A stretch of DNA of 64,000 bases from the NCBI GenBank assembly GCA_022578605.1, contig MU394071.1:551588-615587 (forward strand), read 5' to 3'. The translations under genes were made by a program, and so were the position numbers. Position 1 is the first letter of the stretch; each line of letters opens with the position of its first letter. This DNA comes from Camillea tinctor (lineage: Eukaryota; Ascomycota; Sordariomycetes; Xylariales; Xylariaceae). A model generated the notes under the pieces. It searched no databases, was not told where the DNA came from, and was given only the letters and a program-made list of their open reading frames with translations. This document shows, piece after piece, positions 36,452-48,846 of this stretch.

Positions 36452-36984
36452 CGAGTACGAGAGATAGTCGGAGACGTACAATACAACCTGGAGGAGTGAG
36501 AGTATATATCAGTCGTCCAACCACCTCACCAATTCTAATGATGCTCAAGACGGTGATCTTGAGTACGACGATGGCATTCCAACTTTAAAGGAGTGGTTTG
36601 ATAAGCATTATGATTGGACACCATGCCAAAGTAAGTTTCTCTCATTGACTCTATCACCACGGTGAAGCTAACAACCAAAAAAACGACGATGATGCTAGTT
36701 CCACCGTTCCAACTGAAGCTGCGTCTCCGTCGCGATATATGGAGTATTGTCAACCAGATACTCAAAGCCAATACCCCTCTATCACCAAGCCAAGCGATAC
36801 TTTTTCAGGCAATACTACATCTAGTCGGAGGAAGTCTGGATCTACCGCGCACCCGGCAAGAAAGACCAAGAGTACAACAAATACTAGGCGCTCTAAAAGG
36901 ATAGAAGAGAGAGAAAAGGCGAATCGTCAAGATAGAACAAAGTATGGGAGGGTTTATAAAAGCAAAGGACTTAAGGGAAGATGA
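36452..36984 (+). pseudogene. Decayed gene fragment of unknown family
   Basis: A protein-like frame at about 36452-36630 contains GDLEYDDGIPTLKEWFDKHY and ends at a good donor (GTAAGT). An intron-like 36631-36698 with GCTAACA branch and CTAG acceptor follows. The best downstream frame ends at 36984 in a basic stretch (RRSKRIEEREKANRQD), but it is offset by one base from the spliced frame. An in-frame stop precedes the first part and no start was seen. It looks like a frameshifted remnant; the function is unknown. Confidence 0.3.
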
Positions 36985-38025
36985 ATTTCATTATAGGTGC
37001 TGTGGATCGTAGAATTCAGGACTTTAAATGCCTGTATGAAAGGGCATAAAAAGGTTGTTATTGTGGGTAGATCGCGGTTTATTGGGTAGTTCTAGGTATA
37101 CTTTTCCATCAAATAACAGCATGCTCACCAATCTCATACTTAATAAGTAGTGACATGGTGATAGTATTGTATTAATCTATCGCACGCGCATTTCTTCTTA
37201 TCCTACCACTCCTTTCACTTCTGTACCCCTTTATATATTTGTTGTAAAGTAACCTTAGTGTATAATGCAACTGTTATGATAGAAACAGAGAAGGGGGAGA
37301 AAACGTAATTGAGAAACTGTAATAAAGTGGTCTCAAGCTTGAGCATTTAGGTTTATAGGTCAGGAGCTAGAAGTAGGCATTTAGTTGTCACGAAGAATCT
37401 ATAAACCAAAGTACATACTAATGCTACGGCGGCGTCGACCCACTGCACCAACACTCCCGATTCCACAAAAGGGTAACAGAATTTCAAGTCCGACGACTTG
37501 AAATCCTAAGTGGGGTTATAAGCTGGGAGGTAAATGTGGCGGTTACCCAGGCCGTCACAACTAACATAGGATAAAAGCATATAGATAAGCTATCTCCCAA
37601 AAATTCATATACTCCTAAATCCCAACGCTTGCTTCTCAGATTCTAATCATTAAGCTTCTTTACTGCACTTAACAATAGCTTAGCAGATCACAATATCGTT
37701 CCCCAAGAAGCTAAAAGACTATATAAGCGCATATTCCCCTATAAAGCACTGTTTAAATTACCACTACTAATATTAAAGTATCAATTTAAATACCAATTAA
37801 GCCCTTTCTGATTTAATGATTAAATTATTTCTAAACTTGAACTGTTATATCCTGTCTCTAAAATCACAGACTACCCGTAAACAATAAAAGACACTCATAT
37901 AATAAAAAGCCCCTTTATACAAAACACTTCATCACTAACAGCCCATAAAGTGTCTTTATGTCACAGACAAAAGCATATGCTAATTGCCTTTTTGACAATT
38001 AGCTCATATATATGGCACTGCAACT

Positions 38026-38140
38026 GGTAGGAAGCTGTACTGGCAAGAAGCTGCACTGGTAGGGAGTTGTATTGGTAACACGATTTTGCGCTACCAGTTG
38101 GAATCTGTACTGGTAAGGATTTGCTCTAGTAAATACTGTA
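38026..38140. repeat. Degenerate tandem repeat, about 21-base unit
   Basis: Units of the type ACTGGTAGGAAGCTGT recur five to six times with drift. The same words continue in partly inverted orientation (CTACCAGTTGG). Confidence 0.6.
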
Positions 38141-41100
38141 CTGGTTAACGGAAGGTGGGTGATGTCACCTAGGTTAGGGTGTTGTTTTCATTTGGATGGA
38201 AATGGACGACTGGCACTTTGGTCCGTGAATTGTAGTAACCTAGTAGTACTTAGGTAGTGTAAGTACCTAGGTACGGAGTAGGTAGTCCGCTGGTGTTAAC
38301 ATGGCTGCGCCACAGTGGCTGGGATTGGGGCTGGTGCCCCCTTTCCCCCCCTTTTCCCCTTTTCTCAGATTATAACTTCATCCAGGCCATCGGACTGCGG
38401 GATACAGGTCACGATGGCTACTAGTAACATCATTTTCGCACACCAAACTCCTTTCTTCCTTATCGTATGTAAAATAATACTTTGAGGGGCTTTCTTCCCA
38501 AGCTTGTAGGTCATTCCATCCATCAGGCAACAGAAAAACAACATGATTTAATTTCCTAGCCAGCAGTGAGCTGTCCGGGACAAGGTATGAATATCTGCTG
38601 CCGGAGTCATTATACAGCTGCACCTTAGACTATACGAGATGAGCCTATTTTTCAGCGTACATGACCAGCTCACCCATTATGCCATGTTACCCCTGTGCCC
38701 CTAATATGCCTTGCGCTTTGATAAAGGGGCATTGTCAAACATCAACCTTTCCAACAAGTCACTACTGGAGATATGATGCTAGAGATCAGGCGGTACGAAG
38801 AAATACATATATGTAAGGTACGGCATTTCAAGTATCTGTCGTTGTAGCTCCTCCCGAAACGACTACGTGTTCACCTGTGATAGACGGCTTGTTGCCGATG
38901 AAGGCTCAGAAGTATCAGGGAATATACTATTCACCCCTGAATCTAATGAAATCATGGCACTCAAGCTTGAGGTCGAAGGAGTCATCCCAAAAGACCTTTG
39001 CATGATGATGTGTTTGCCCCCATTATGGAGGGAGCCAACACGGGGATTCCGTTGTGTGCTATGCCCTTCTTAGCTTCTGTTGGTATGCCTACGCAGAATG
39101 GATATTCCACATTACAAGATAAGTATGGTGTGTGTGTATGTCATCCTCATTTCTGACGGCATGCTCCTATGCTCCCTAACGAAGAACATGGGACTAGGTA
39201 GGTAGTGATGATATACTTGATACGCAGAGAAATAGAGCTATGGATACCTGACATGTCGTACCTTCTACACTAAGAACTTTCGTATTCCACTATGAGGTAG
39301 GTACTTGTCTCCTTGAATGATCTGATCTATCCTTGATTCTTAACATTTCATCACTGCCTAGTTGGCTACCTCCCCCAGGAAGGTGTCATGGAATCCTCAC
39401 CGGCAAGCCGGCAAGTCCCTCCTTGAAGGATAGCCCCTATTTCCTGATCATACATGACTTAGCACGAATACGATGTTGTTGGCGTCTTCCAATGAATACC
39501 CAGGCCGGTCTTGCCAATATCAAGTGTTTATTGCTATTAGTAAGAGAATGTTCTAGGTTAGTGACTTGTACCTTCCTATAGTAGATCGCTCCCATATTAT
39601 AATAATGGGACCATAGGAGTAAGACCTTCGCGATACTCAGTGATTCGCCAACGTCGAGTCCTATAATTAATCAGGTATGGACTAAGGGGCGGCTCTTTAA
39701 CTAGCGGCCCTGCTCACTATACCAAAAAAAGAAGCACGCAGAAGGAATACTCGTTATATTGAAAGATAGAGCTGCAGCAATGCTCAATTGCTGTGGTCAC
39801 TCCAGTCATCCCATGGTCCCGCCATGGAGATGAGCAACAGTATCGAAAACCTCTGGTTAGACAAGCTGGCTGTGAAGCTCGACCACTTGGACCTGACCCG
39901 TGATTCAACACAGCAGTTATTACTTCATCGAAACGTTAGCCGATTATTGCCAAAACTCGGGATTTCCACCCCCTAAAAGGCGCGTATAGCATACATACCT
40001 ACCCCTATGAATCAAAGCTCTAATACAAACCTCCGAATTTAGGTCCTAGGTGATAGTCGAATCTGCTAACTCCCTCCTATAAACCTGATCATGATGACGT
40101 GGATGAGTTTGTTGACGTCCGAAAACATTGAGTTTCCACCAAGCGTATCGCCGGCGCGAAGCACATCTAGAGGATCTTGTTGGAGATAGAAAATCCTCCG
40201 CAACCTGTTGCCATCACATTACCCACGCAATTGAGCAGAGTCGGCTAGCAACAGTCCACGTTTACCCTCACACCGAGAAGAAGCCCAACGATACGTTATG
40301 TCGGTAGTTTCACGAAAGATATGAAGGTTGAGCCAGCAAGGAGGTGGCGAGGCTTCATACTAGTTGTTATCCTAGAGAGAGCTTGTTACTTGCATGCAGG
40401 CGACTAGCACAAGCTGGAGCCCTATAAGCCGGAGTGTGGCTCGGTTGTAGGTTGTCATGGTGTTAGGGAGCTTACTGTCTCGCTAGGAATCAAGCTCGTG
40501 TGAGGTTGGTGTCTATATTCGATGCGGATGCAAAGGCAGTATCATTGGCTAAAATAAACTGGTTAATCTATATTCGGTAACTAACTTATAATTTCAAACA
40601 CACTGTTATCATGTAACCAATGTATACATCTAACAATAAACACGAAACGGAGCAGCTAACAATGGAGGAAGTCGAAACACATGTGAGATTGAACGGAAAT
40701 GTCTAATTCTAAGTCAAATCTAGTCAAAGGGAGGCAAAAGAAAACAGGTGGAAAAGTAGAAGGAAAACATGCCTAATCGATATTATCCAATACAACGACT
40801 CAATAGTCGGTTTGCTAGACTTTGTATAGTCTTTCCAAGTGTCTCGCCTCCGCGTTGACAGATTTTCCAATGATCGATTCCAATGTCTATTTCCATTCCA
40901 ATGACACAGCACGTTGCCAATAAAGCCAAGCTACCAAAATAAGTAGCTTATCACGACCAATCAGATTATTTAGAAGCATACCATCATATCTTATTGATGT
41001 AATAATTGGGCTGGGCAACCAACTGTACCAAGTGACCAAAATATTCACAAAATGACCGAGTTATGATTATGCTCCAATGCTGTATGTTTTATATAACATG

Positions 41101-41880
41101 TTACCTATCCCTTGGCTGGGACGTAACAAATGATCGGGTGTTGTAAGCTAATGATGCAACCACTTGTTACTGCACCCTAGTTAAGATAAGATAAATGCAT
41201 CTATCACTCCCGAATACTACCCTATACTATTATTATACTTTTACAGACGGCCCGTGAGTTCTAACCCGGATACGTTCATGCGTACGGCGTCGCATCACAT
41301 CTTCAGCAGTAAGAGGTATTACCCACACAACGGAGTGAGGGTTATGGAAGGTAAGGGTGACTATCGGACTGGAGAATATTCTCTAGGGAGCGCTCCTACT
41401 TGACTCTTCCTTAGGGAGGTCGACGCTATTCTGCGTCGTACGGTACCAAATTTATCGTGAATATATCTACGTCCACCCTGTCGGTCCGGTCCCATTCTCT
41501 TTTGGCTCGGCTCTAACCCCTGACAACTGACAACCGCGCCCCCGGGGGAAAGGCCTCTATTGATAATCATTATGACCCTAATCCGACTGGGGATGCGAAC
41601 ACCTTTGCATATCCGATCTACCCTGCCATCCCTGTTACATGGGGCATGCCATGCCATTGGGAGCACCGGAGCTGGGTTGTAATCATGCTCCCTGGGACGC
41701 TAAATAGTTACGCATACGTACCAGTTTGTCAAAGGGACACAATGTCCGATTTTGTCAGCAAGTATGTTGAGGTCAGGTTATCATCATTTCATCCCCTTTT
41801 TACACTTTATTCATGCCCGGCATACGAATCTGTACCACCATACTCTGCATAATGTAATTCTCGGCTTTACTTCTAAGGTA

Positions 41881-41907
41881 GAGAGAAAGAGAGAAAGAGA
41901 GAGAGAA

Positions 41908-41941
<34 letters not shown>
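41881..41941. repeat. GA-rich microsatellite
   Basis: GAGAGAAA units pass into pure GA over about 60 bases. Confidence 0.85.
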
Positions 41942-41942
<1 letters not shown>

Positions 41943-42569
41943 AAGCATTCGGGCCGGACACAGAGGTGGGAATATAGACGATCCCTTGAAAGCTCTTCCT
42001 ATTATCTAACTTGTATTGGGTTACCAATGGATAGGAAACTCTAAGACTGGAATATGGGAGGAGGATTGCAAATGTTGAAAGATACGATGCATTAGGGGTA
42101 GTATCACATAAGGGCGCAGTGAGAGTACGTACGGACGTACTTCGGCAAGGAATTAAGAGGGGGATTTTATGAGTTATGAAACGGCATCGCGAGTTAGTTA
42201 CTACTTTTAGCTTCTTGCACAACGACCAGAATAACAACAACATAACCATCGTAAACTCTGATTAAATTATCCATGGTGGTGGAATCCATCGGTCACTATG
42301 CCAAAACCGTCTACCGATAGCCACTCTCGGGAGTGAGAGATAGGGGCAATGTCCGGTCACTATCCCCATGGTGTGTATATGGCGTATTGAGGAGGGTATA
42401 GGAGCGCGGGGGAGGGGAAGGGACCTTTTTCATCTTTTCCCTTCCTCTCTCTCAACTTAATGCTCCTGAACACTTTACTTAATCATTATTGTGTTCCGGA
42501 CTTCCCGTTGCATTACAACAACGACGCTCTTTCTATCGTAAAAAAAAAAAAAAAGAAAAAGAAAAAGAA

Positions 42570-43625
42570 ATGACCTTGCAAGCTACCTACATCGCGATCC
42601 TCACAGTTTTCTCTGTGATAGACTTCATCGTTGTGGCCGTGAGGTGTTGGATTTGCAGGATGAAAAAGTCTCTCGGCATCGATGACCTGGTATTAGTCCT
42701 TGCCTATGTAAGTATAAACCTTTTGTCAATGTGATGATATATCGATCACTGATCCTGAGGGGCAGATTGGATTCCTAGTGATGGGTGCTATGATGCTTCT
42801 GTCGATTAGATTTGGCATAAATACCACGACAACGACAACGACAACGACAACTACAACGACGACGACGACGATGACGACGACGACGATGACGACGACGACG
42901 ACGATGACGACGACGACGATGACGACGACGACGATGATGACCGTGATACCCGGATCGGACCCGAGTAAAGCAGCATCGGTATGAACCGAACCCACCCAAG
43001 AGCAGATCAAATACTATATCGAACATTAGGAGGACTAACGCTGCTGCTTGCTAGTATTTTACTATTGCGCAAGTTGTGTATATTGTTACGGCTGGCTTAG
43101 CCAAAATGGCAGCGGGATTGGTCCTTTTGCTTCTTGTTGGCAATGCCTTCGAGAAGTTGATAACTTGGCCCATTCAAATGACCATAGGTATTGCGGCCTT
43201 ATGGTCAGTAGCCACTGCTGTCATGTATGCTTTCCAATGTCCTCCTTCTCAGGAGGTCGGGGCAACTGGCCAGGTCACTTGCCTGCCGTCTACTGTACTT
43301 GCACAGGCCAGAATCGCTTTATCTGCTTGGACCATTGTTGTTGGTTGGGGGTATGGAGTAAGTTGAATTTATCCCGCATCAAATTTAGATTTGAACGAGA
43401 TACTTACTGTCCTTATTATTGGGTATGTAGCTTTTTCCGATCTGGCTGCTATATAACATACAGATGCCCATCAAGAAGAAAGTGTTCGTTATAATGATAC
43501 TAGTGTTTTCTCTGATCACGATAAATTTTGGTCTTGGCGGATCGTTGTTCCCAAACAGCATGCTGCGGAGGATCCGGGGGTGTAAGTGGAGAGAGCGTCG
43601 AGGCGGGGAATCGGGATTTTTATAG
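42570..43625 (+). CDS. N-terminal half of a rhodopsin-domain membrane protein
   Basis: Exons 42570-42707, 42766-42978, 43055-43357 and 43431-43625 join in frame to 282 residues with good splice sites. The first helix is followed by SLGIDDLVLVLA, the family's G-DD motif. Then come VVYIVTAGLAKMAAGLVLLL and LFPIWLLYNIQMPIKKK, the helix and cytosolic-loop pattern of fungal rhodopsin-domain (PF20684 / PTH11-related) proteins. Normal members continue with two more helices and a polar tail; this one ends after VFVIMILVFSL with an unrelated tail and a stop. A possible donor (GTAAGT) lies at about 43582, but I found no continuing exon downstream. Exon 2 codes for some 35 residues of almost only Thr and Met from a trinucleotide repeat. 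It is probably truncated and perhaps non-functional. Confidence 0.6.
42829..42939. repeat. (ACN)n trinucleotide repeat inside an exon
   Basis: About 110 bases of ACA, ACG, ACT and interspersed ATG triplets lie in frame within exon 2 of the rhodopsin-domain gene. Confidence 0.9.
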
Positions 43626-44112
43626 TCTAGTCTGTCTTAGGTAGTATGCTGTAGCCAATTGAAATCGTCTTTTCCACTTCATATGTTGGCATCCACCAAT
43701 CAACTTCAACTCGTTAGTCTGTAGTGTATGTAGTAGTGTATGTACTACTCCTAGGTAGGTATGTATTTAAGGTTAAGGGATTAGAATGTCCCCACTCTTT
43801 CCTTTTTTATTTTTATTTTTATTTTTTCCCTTATCGACACCGGGTGGGACTCGGTGGGGTTGAGCCAGGGGTTGAACTCGGGTTGAACTATGTAGCTGTA
43901 TTATTGGATAACGCTTGACCCCCCCTAGCCGACCCGACCCGCTCTGTAAAACCAGTCCCACTATTTATGGGTCATTGTAACCCCAGATCAGATCCTCTTT
44001 CGGCTCTCCACTCACAACTCAACTTCACATCATAATCAGCCCGGCCTTCATCCTTGGTCCTTGGTCCTGGCCCCCATCCCAAAGCGAACCATACCGCTGT
44101 TATATAGCCGGA
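43626..44112. other. Intergenic
   Basis: Holds a T-rich tract (43800-43830) and the immediate upstream region of the next gene, including TTATATAG eight bases before its ATG. No gene was seen. Confidence 0.45.
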
Positions 44113-46223
44113 ATGAGGTTAGCCTTCATAGACGATGATGGCAGCATCATCGAGCTGCACGAAGCCACCCGTCGGGATGCTTACCTGGTAAGAGGCCTGC
44201 TCTTCGATGCCATCTTTACCTCTCCTCTCGAGGATTCGATGGATTGCATCATGATCGAACGCGACCTGCGTGAGGCCATGATCAAATTCGACAAGCCCCA
44301 GGAATTCCGTGTCAGGAACTTTCTCGTTTCGCGGAACATAGACCTGTATTCGAAGCAGACCACTCGTGGCCAACTTGTCGGCCTAGCTTTTGAACACGGC
44401 GGGCCTCTTGCCGCCCTAGCAATATTCTATGCTACGTTTGATCTCATTCGGAATGAGAGAGCCAATATTACCCTGGCCGGCCTCTCGGATAGATTGTCGG
44501 ACCCATCTAAGGTCGAGCTGTTAAAGCGGTCTGCCACCTTCGAATGTAGTGAGCACGTCGATTCTTGGCTCGGCCACGTATTCAGCAGATTCGAAATCGA
44601 TACGCGGGAATTGGCCTCGGTTCTATGGTGTCTAGGTAAGATCAACATACCAAATGAGGTCTTCTCCCGTGCCCGGCTGCCATCCAAGTCATGGGGTACA
44701 GAAGGGGAGCTAGTAGAATCCCTACCAGATCTTCCTCGTGTCCTTACCGATGAATCTCTATGCACGAGGGCCCTTAATGAGCTTCAGCGCTTTGGTTTCG
44801 TAGTAGTTACCGACTCCTCTGTAAGTCTCGAGCCGCAGATTGCTGAGAAGCTGCGCAAAACACTCGAGACGACGGAATGGAAATTCGTTGCCGTGAAACT
44901 CCTCTCCCATGTGTATCCCAAACATAGTGAAACAGACCCGATACTGTAGGTGCCCACAAATTCATCTCATTCACGTGTTGCGTATCTTCTATTCTCTAAG
45001 CAAAGGTATGCTGACGCACCCATAGTTACCGACCGCTGTGCGAGTTATTTTTGCCCCAAGTGCGATTAGTGTGCCCGTACTTCAATGACTCTTCCATGGC
45101 ACCATGCTTTGAACAGGCACCATGCCTTCTTTTACAGTTCGTAGAGGCCCTTCTATCAAGTTCGGCCATCCAAGGAGAGTATTGGAACAATCGGATACTT
45201 ATTCTGGCCTCCAACCTCCTGTCAGTTTTGGGGGCATTGTCGAATGAAGGCATTGTCCCAACCCTGCAAGCCAGAGCCCAAGCCCTCCAAGCCAGAGTCC
45301 GGATCCGACAAGCTTGGGTCTCCTATACCTACACAGGCAATGAGCCACATATAGATATTAGCTTGCCCTTCAACCATTGGACCAATGCATTCCATGCACA
45401 ACTATGCTTGCTCAAAGCGAAGATCTCCATTAAATACAACTTAATCCTATCTGCTAGGACAGCTTTAGAAGCTTTCAATCCCTGTTTGTATGGCAGTCCG
45501 TCGACTTTAGAAAGAATTCAACATGATTGGCTTGATCTTTATAGTGCTCGTATTTCCATGTTAGAAGGCCAATTCCAGATGGCATTCGATCGATTATCCT
45601 CCATCACGGGTCATCGGAGTCTTCAGGTGATAGTCCGTCTGACTGAATGTCTCTGCGAACTAGGTAGGGATGAGGAAGCAGAGAGTCTGCTGCAATCCCA
45701 GCTTGCTACGTTAACAGAAAAGAATTCTCATACATATCACCGTCTTCGGCTTGCTTTAGCCAATACTCGACTATTCCCATATATCAAAGCAACAACCTTG
45801 CGCGAACGTAATGCCTTGTCATCTCAACATCCCCGGCTCATATATCAGCAGCTTGACCACGTAACTCAGCCACCTACAATATACGGAAAACTAAGGAAGC
45901 TATCTATCCTAGGCGGGCTTGCGATAACTACTCATCTGGATGGAGAGATCGATCGGGCCATGGACCACTGGCGCACATATCTTGAATATTCCAAGAAGTT
46001 CCTCCCCCCCGGTTTTACCGATATGATTGCATTTTACTCCATGGCCGAGCTTGAACTGAGGCTTGGCAATGCCATAGAAGGCCAGTTCCTACGAATGAAA
46101 GCGGAAACGCTGCTGAAAAGCACCGGCCGTCAGTATCATTTCCCGACGCTCGGGACTCTCTGGCTTGATCTATTAGGAAGGTGGCATCATGAGCACAGCC
46201 AGAGAGGTACCAACATCGAATGA
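44113..46223 (+). CDS. Orphan protein A, paralog of the gene at 60878; helical-repeat type
   Basis: Exons 44113-44945 and 45026-46223 (donor GTAGGT, acceptor ATAG, phase 2) give 676 residues. It aligns along its length with the gene at 60878-62980. Shared blocks include YLVR near the N-terminus, HGGP(L/I)A.LA.FY.T, FS.AR..SKSWG, LSH.YPK-like before the intron, FLP.G(F/Y)TD in the C-terminal half and YHF...GTLW.D.LGRW near the end. The segment before the intron has the look of a winged-helix region (LA..L..LG, then AL..L..FGF). The C-terminal half is made of helix pairs resembling TPR-like repeats. No nucleotide-binding domain, signal peptide or membrane segment is visible. Resemblance to the post-NB-ARC part of fungal NLR-like proteins is my inference; no named family was recognised. 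Confidence 0.75.
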
Positions 46224-47479
46224 AAAAAAAATACTCGTGAAATGGTGTGGACTCTAGGGGCTAGCTCCGAAGGCGAAGCCGGGAGCAGGGAAGTATTCCC
46301 CCCGTATATATGTATTACTCCTCAGAAAAGGGGGTGTGGGTGGGCAGGGGAAGTCTGACGGACTCCTGTGGGACGAGTGTGTACGTGTTGTGCATGGGGG
46401 TAAGGGGGAAGGGGGTCATTTCAGGAGGAGCCTCCAAAGCGAGGCATCACGCATTCGCACAACAACGAAATCCTTGAGATCTAGAATGAAGAAAATTTCT
46501 TGTAACAAAAGGATTGGTAGGAAGGAGACTTGCCCATGTGATCAATGTAGATGTGAATTACCTCAATATTGTGTTTGTAAAAGATTGACTTACCATAGAA
46601 ATAATTACATGGTTATTATAGCTAATCAAGCGCTGACAGAAACCAAGATAAAGCGGCAGCTGTTGGTTGCTGCTGTTATTGGGAGGGTGGATAATATTAG
46701 AAACGGCCTGTGGGTCATTTTCTTTGTCCTTTCTCTCCCTTACACTTACACCTCTTTCAGCCAGAGAGGGTATGATGCCTTTTTAGAAGTACATCTATTT
46801 CAGCCCGAATCTTAAAGCTTAGCTAGTAATCCATGAGTCACGCGAGCCTGGTATGAGGTTTTTTTTTTCACAGATTTAACATGATATTGCAGAATATACT
46901 TATGTGTGGGCTCGTGGCCTAGTGGCAGCTTATGAATGCGATGTTAGTTAATACTAACACCACGCCGCTGCAAAAAGCTGAATACCGGTGGCCGTTTTTG
47001 GCCAACCCGCACTTGTAATATGGCTTTCCTCCCATGGGCTACAGAAATTCCATTACCATCTGGCTAAGACACAAAAGATCTCGAGTCAAGTTCAGATCTG
47101 ACAAAGGGATCAAAGTCACAAATATCATCATGGCTGTCTTTGGTTTGCTTACGGTAGTGGAAGAATTTCCATGGCTCATGATCTAGGATCTTCTCCTAAC
47201 TCATAAAAGTAAATTAATCGTGAGGCATCGATAAAATATGATATTCCCGCTTCATGCAATCATCATAATCCTGTTAGTCTCAAGCGGGTACAGTAGGAAA
47301 GATTGCTACATAGGTCCGCCTCATAAAGTTGGCCTTCCCCCCTGAGACCACTCAAGCATGATCGGCCTTTTCCAACTTTATCAATTCTAACACCAACTTC
47401 CATTATCGCCGCCATCGCCGAAGTTATGGTAGGCCTTGTCAGCGACAATAAACTACTCATTTATCTCAGTACTACCAAC
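46224..47479. other. Intergenic; one Cys-rich frame not accepted
   Basis: A 159-codon frame (46336-46815) downstream of orphan A carries a Cys-rich patch (CPCDQCRCELPQYCVC) but has no independent support and may be 3' UTR. Nothing else was seen. Confidence 0.4.
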
Positions 47480-48846
47480 CTAGTTATTGGAGATCTGGGA
47501 AGAAGATAACTTGAAAATCCTGGCACCTTGAACTCCGTCTTCATCCTCAGTGGCGACAGTACCATGGCCGAGCCCTTGGGACGCCGAGTCCAACGCGATA
47601 TTTAGTGATAGTCCTTGGTATGGCCCAGCTCCAGAATCTGTATGGTGACATGATAGATTTCTAACGCCAAGGGTCTCGCAAATACCAATGTAGCTAAGAC
47701 TATATTAGATATCTAGAACCATATGAAGACTGCGTATTTCACCTACCTCTCTTCTAATATCAAGCTGAGGAAGGCAAATGGATTAAACACGTCCAGGTTC
47801 TGAAGAATCTCTATCTTGCTAGCCAGAATACCTTCCACAATTCTTTCGTCTATATCTTCTGCATTGTCTTCGTTCTCCCCAGCCTCCTGCCACTTGTAGT
47901 TGGTTGCTTTATATTGTTAGATTCATCCCACTAGGTAAGCATGTCACGTACCGGCGAAAGACTTATAAAAAAGGAGCGCGCGGGCCCCAATTCTAGAAGC
48001 CAATTTGTTGACAATGCCGTTCATTCGAGACGTTGCTCTTGTCTGCCAAGTATAGACACCCCCTTCAATGTGAGGAATAGGATGCTGCCGCTGCCGTTGA
48101 AGTATTCGAATGCATCGGGCAAGAAAAGTCCACTCCCATGATAACATGCTAGCCCAGGGCGGACACTCGAGTCCCTTTTTAGCAAAAAGGTCGCCTATTT
48201 CTCTCAGATAGACATAGTCTTCCACTTTTTCCCTCAACATCCGCATGTTGCACAATTCTTCTTTATTGATGGTGGGTTGGCCTAGTTGGCGCAGGCCATC
48301 GCCCTCCTGACCGGATAGGATAATGATGCCACGATTGAACTTTTGCAGAGCAATTTGCGCCGCGACGGCTACATCGTTTTCTTCAGTCATCGGCTCAAAG
48401 ATCAGCTGGTAGCCGCGGCTCCGCATAGCAATCCGGACGAGGCTTTGATACTCTATACTTTTACACGTAGCCCAAGTTCTATTGGTAAGTGTCTCTCGCG
48501 TGTGCCTAAACTAATGAGCATTGTTTGATAATACCAGCCTGAACATGAAACCCCTTGCTTACCCGGCATCGACCCATTCTCCAGATTCAAAGGACCTCTT
48601 GTAGAGCCTCTGCTTATGGTCCTCTACTAACTTCAGCGGTGCATCGGTACAACAGGACCAGGACCAAGACTCGCAGAAATTAAAGGCCTTGTTTCGTGCT
48701 ACGGTCAAATGCGTCGTACCTCGATGAACTAGGACGGCTTCAGAGTGACCTTGTGACGGCACATCGAAAAAGATCCATCCGTCGGCTGACAATTTTATGG
48801 TCTTTAGCTTCCGGAATGGCACCACCGTGCATGGGGTTTGGGCCAT
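47480..48846 (-). CDS. Orphan protein, four exons, 394 aa
   Basis: Minus-strand exons 48846-48563, 48478-47952, 47906-47747 and 47693-47480 join in frame with donors GTAAGC, GTACGT and GTAGGT, branch-like CTAAC and short introns (84, 45 and 53 nt). The protein starts MAQTPCTVVPFRKLKTIKLS, then has a Trp/Cys-rich patch (CESWSWSCC), a helical basic centre, an acidic segment (EAGENEDNAEDIDERI) and a polar tail. There is no signal peptide or membrane segment. I do not recognise the family. Four introns-and-frames fitting together is the main evidence. Confidence 0.65.

Larger units (their letters stand above)
36985..42569. other. Gene-poor AT-rich stretch
   Basis: About 5.6 kb without a supportable gene. 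Several 60-100 residue frames occur (for example near 38378-38623 minus, 38867-39073 plus and 41361-41666 minus) but none has splice support or a recognised motif. A degenerate tandem repeat and a GA-rich tract lie here. Confidence 0.45.

Noticed and set aside
41361..41666. 101-codon minus-strand frame
   Set aside because: It looked briefly like a rearranged rRNA-related or cloned sequence, but nothing in it could be tied to rRNA or a known protein.
46336..46815. 159-codon frame with a Cys-rich patch
   Set aside because: No domain match, no splice or promoter support, and it lies where the 3' UTR of orphan A would be.
46912..46990. A-box-like TGGCCTAGTGG downstream of orphan A
   Set aside because: No B-box and no cloverleaf could be drawn.
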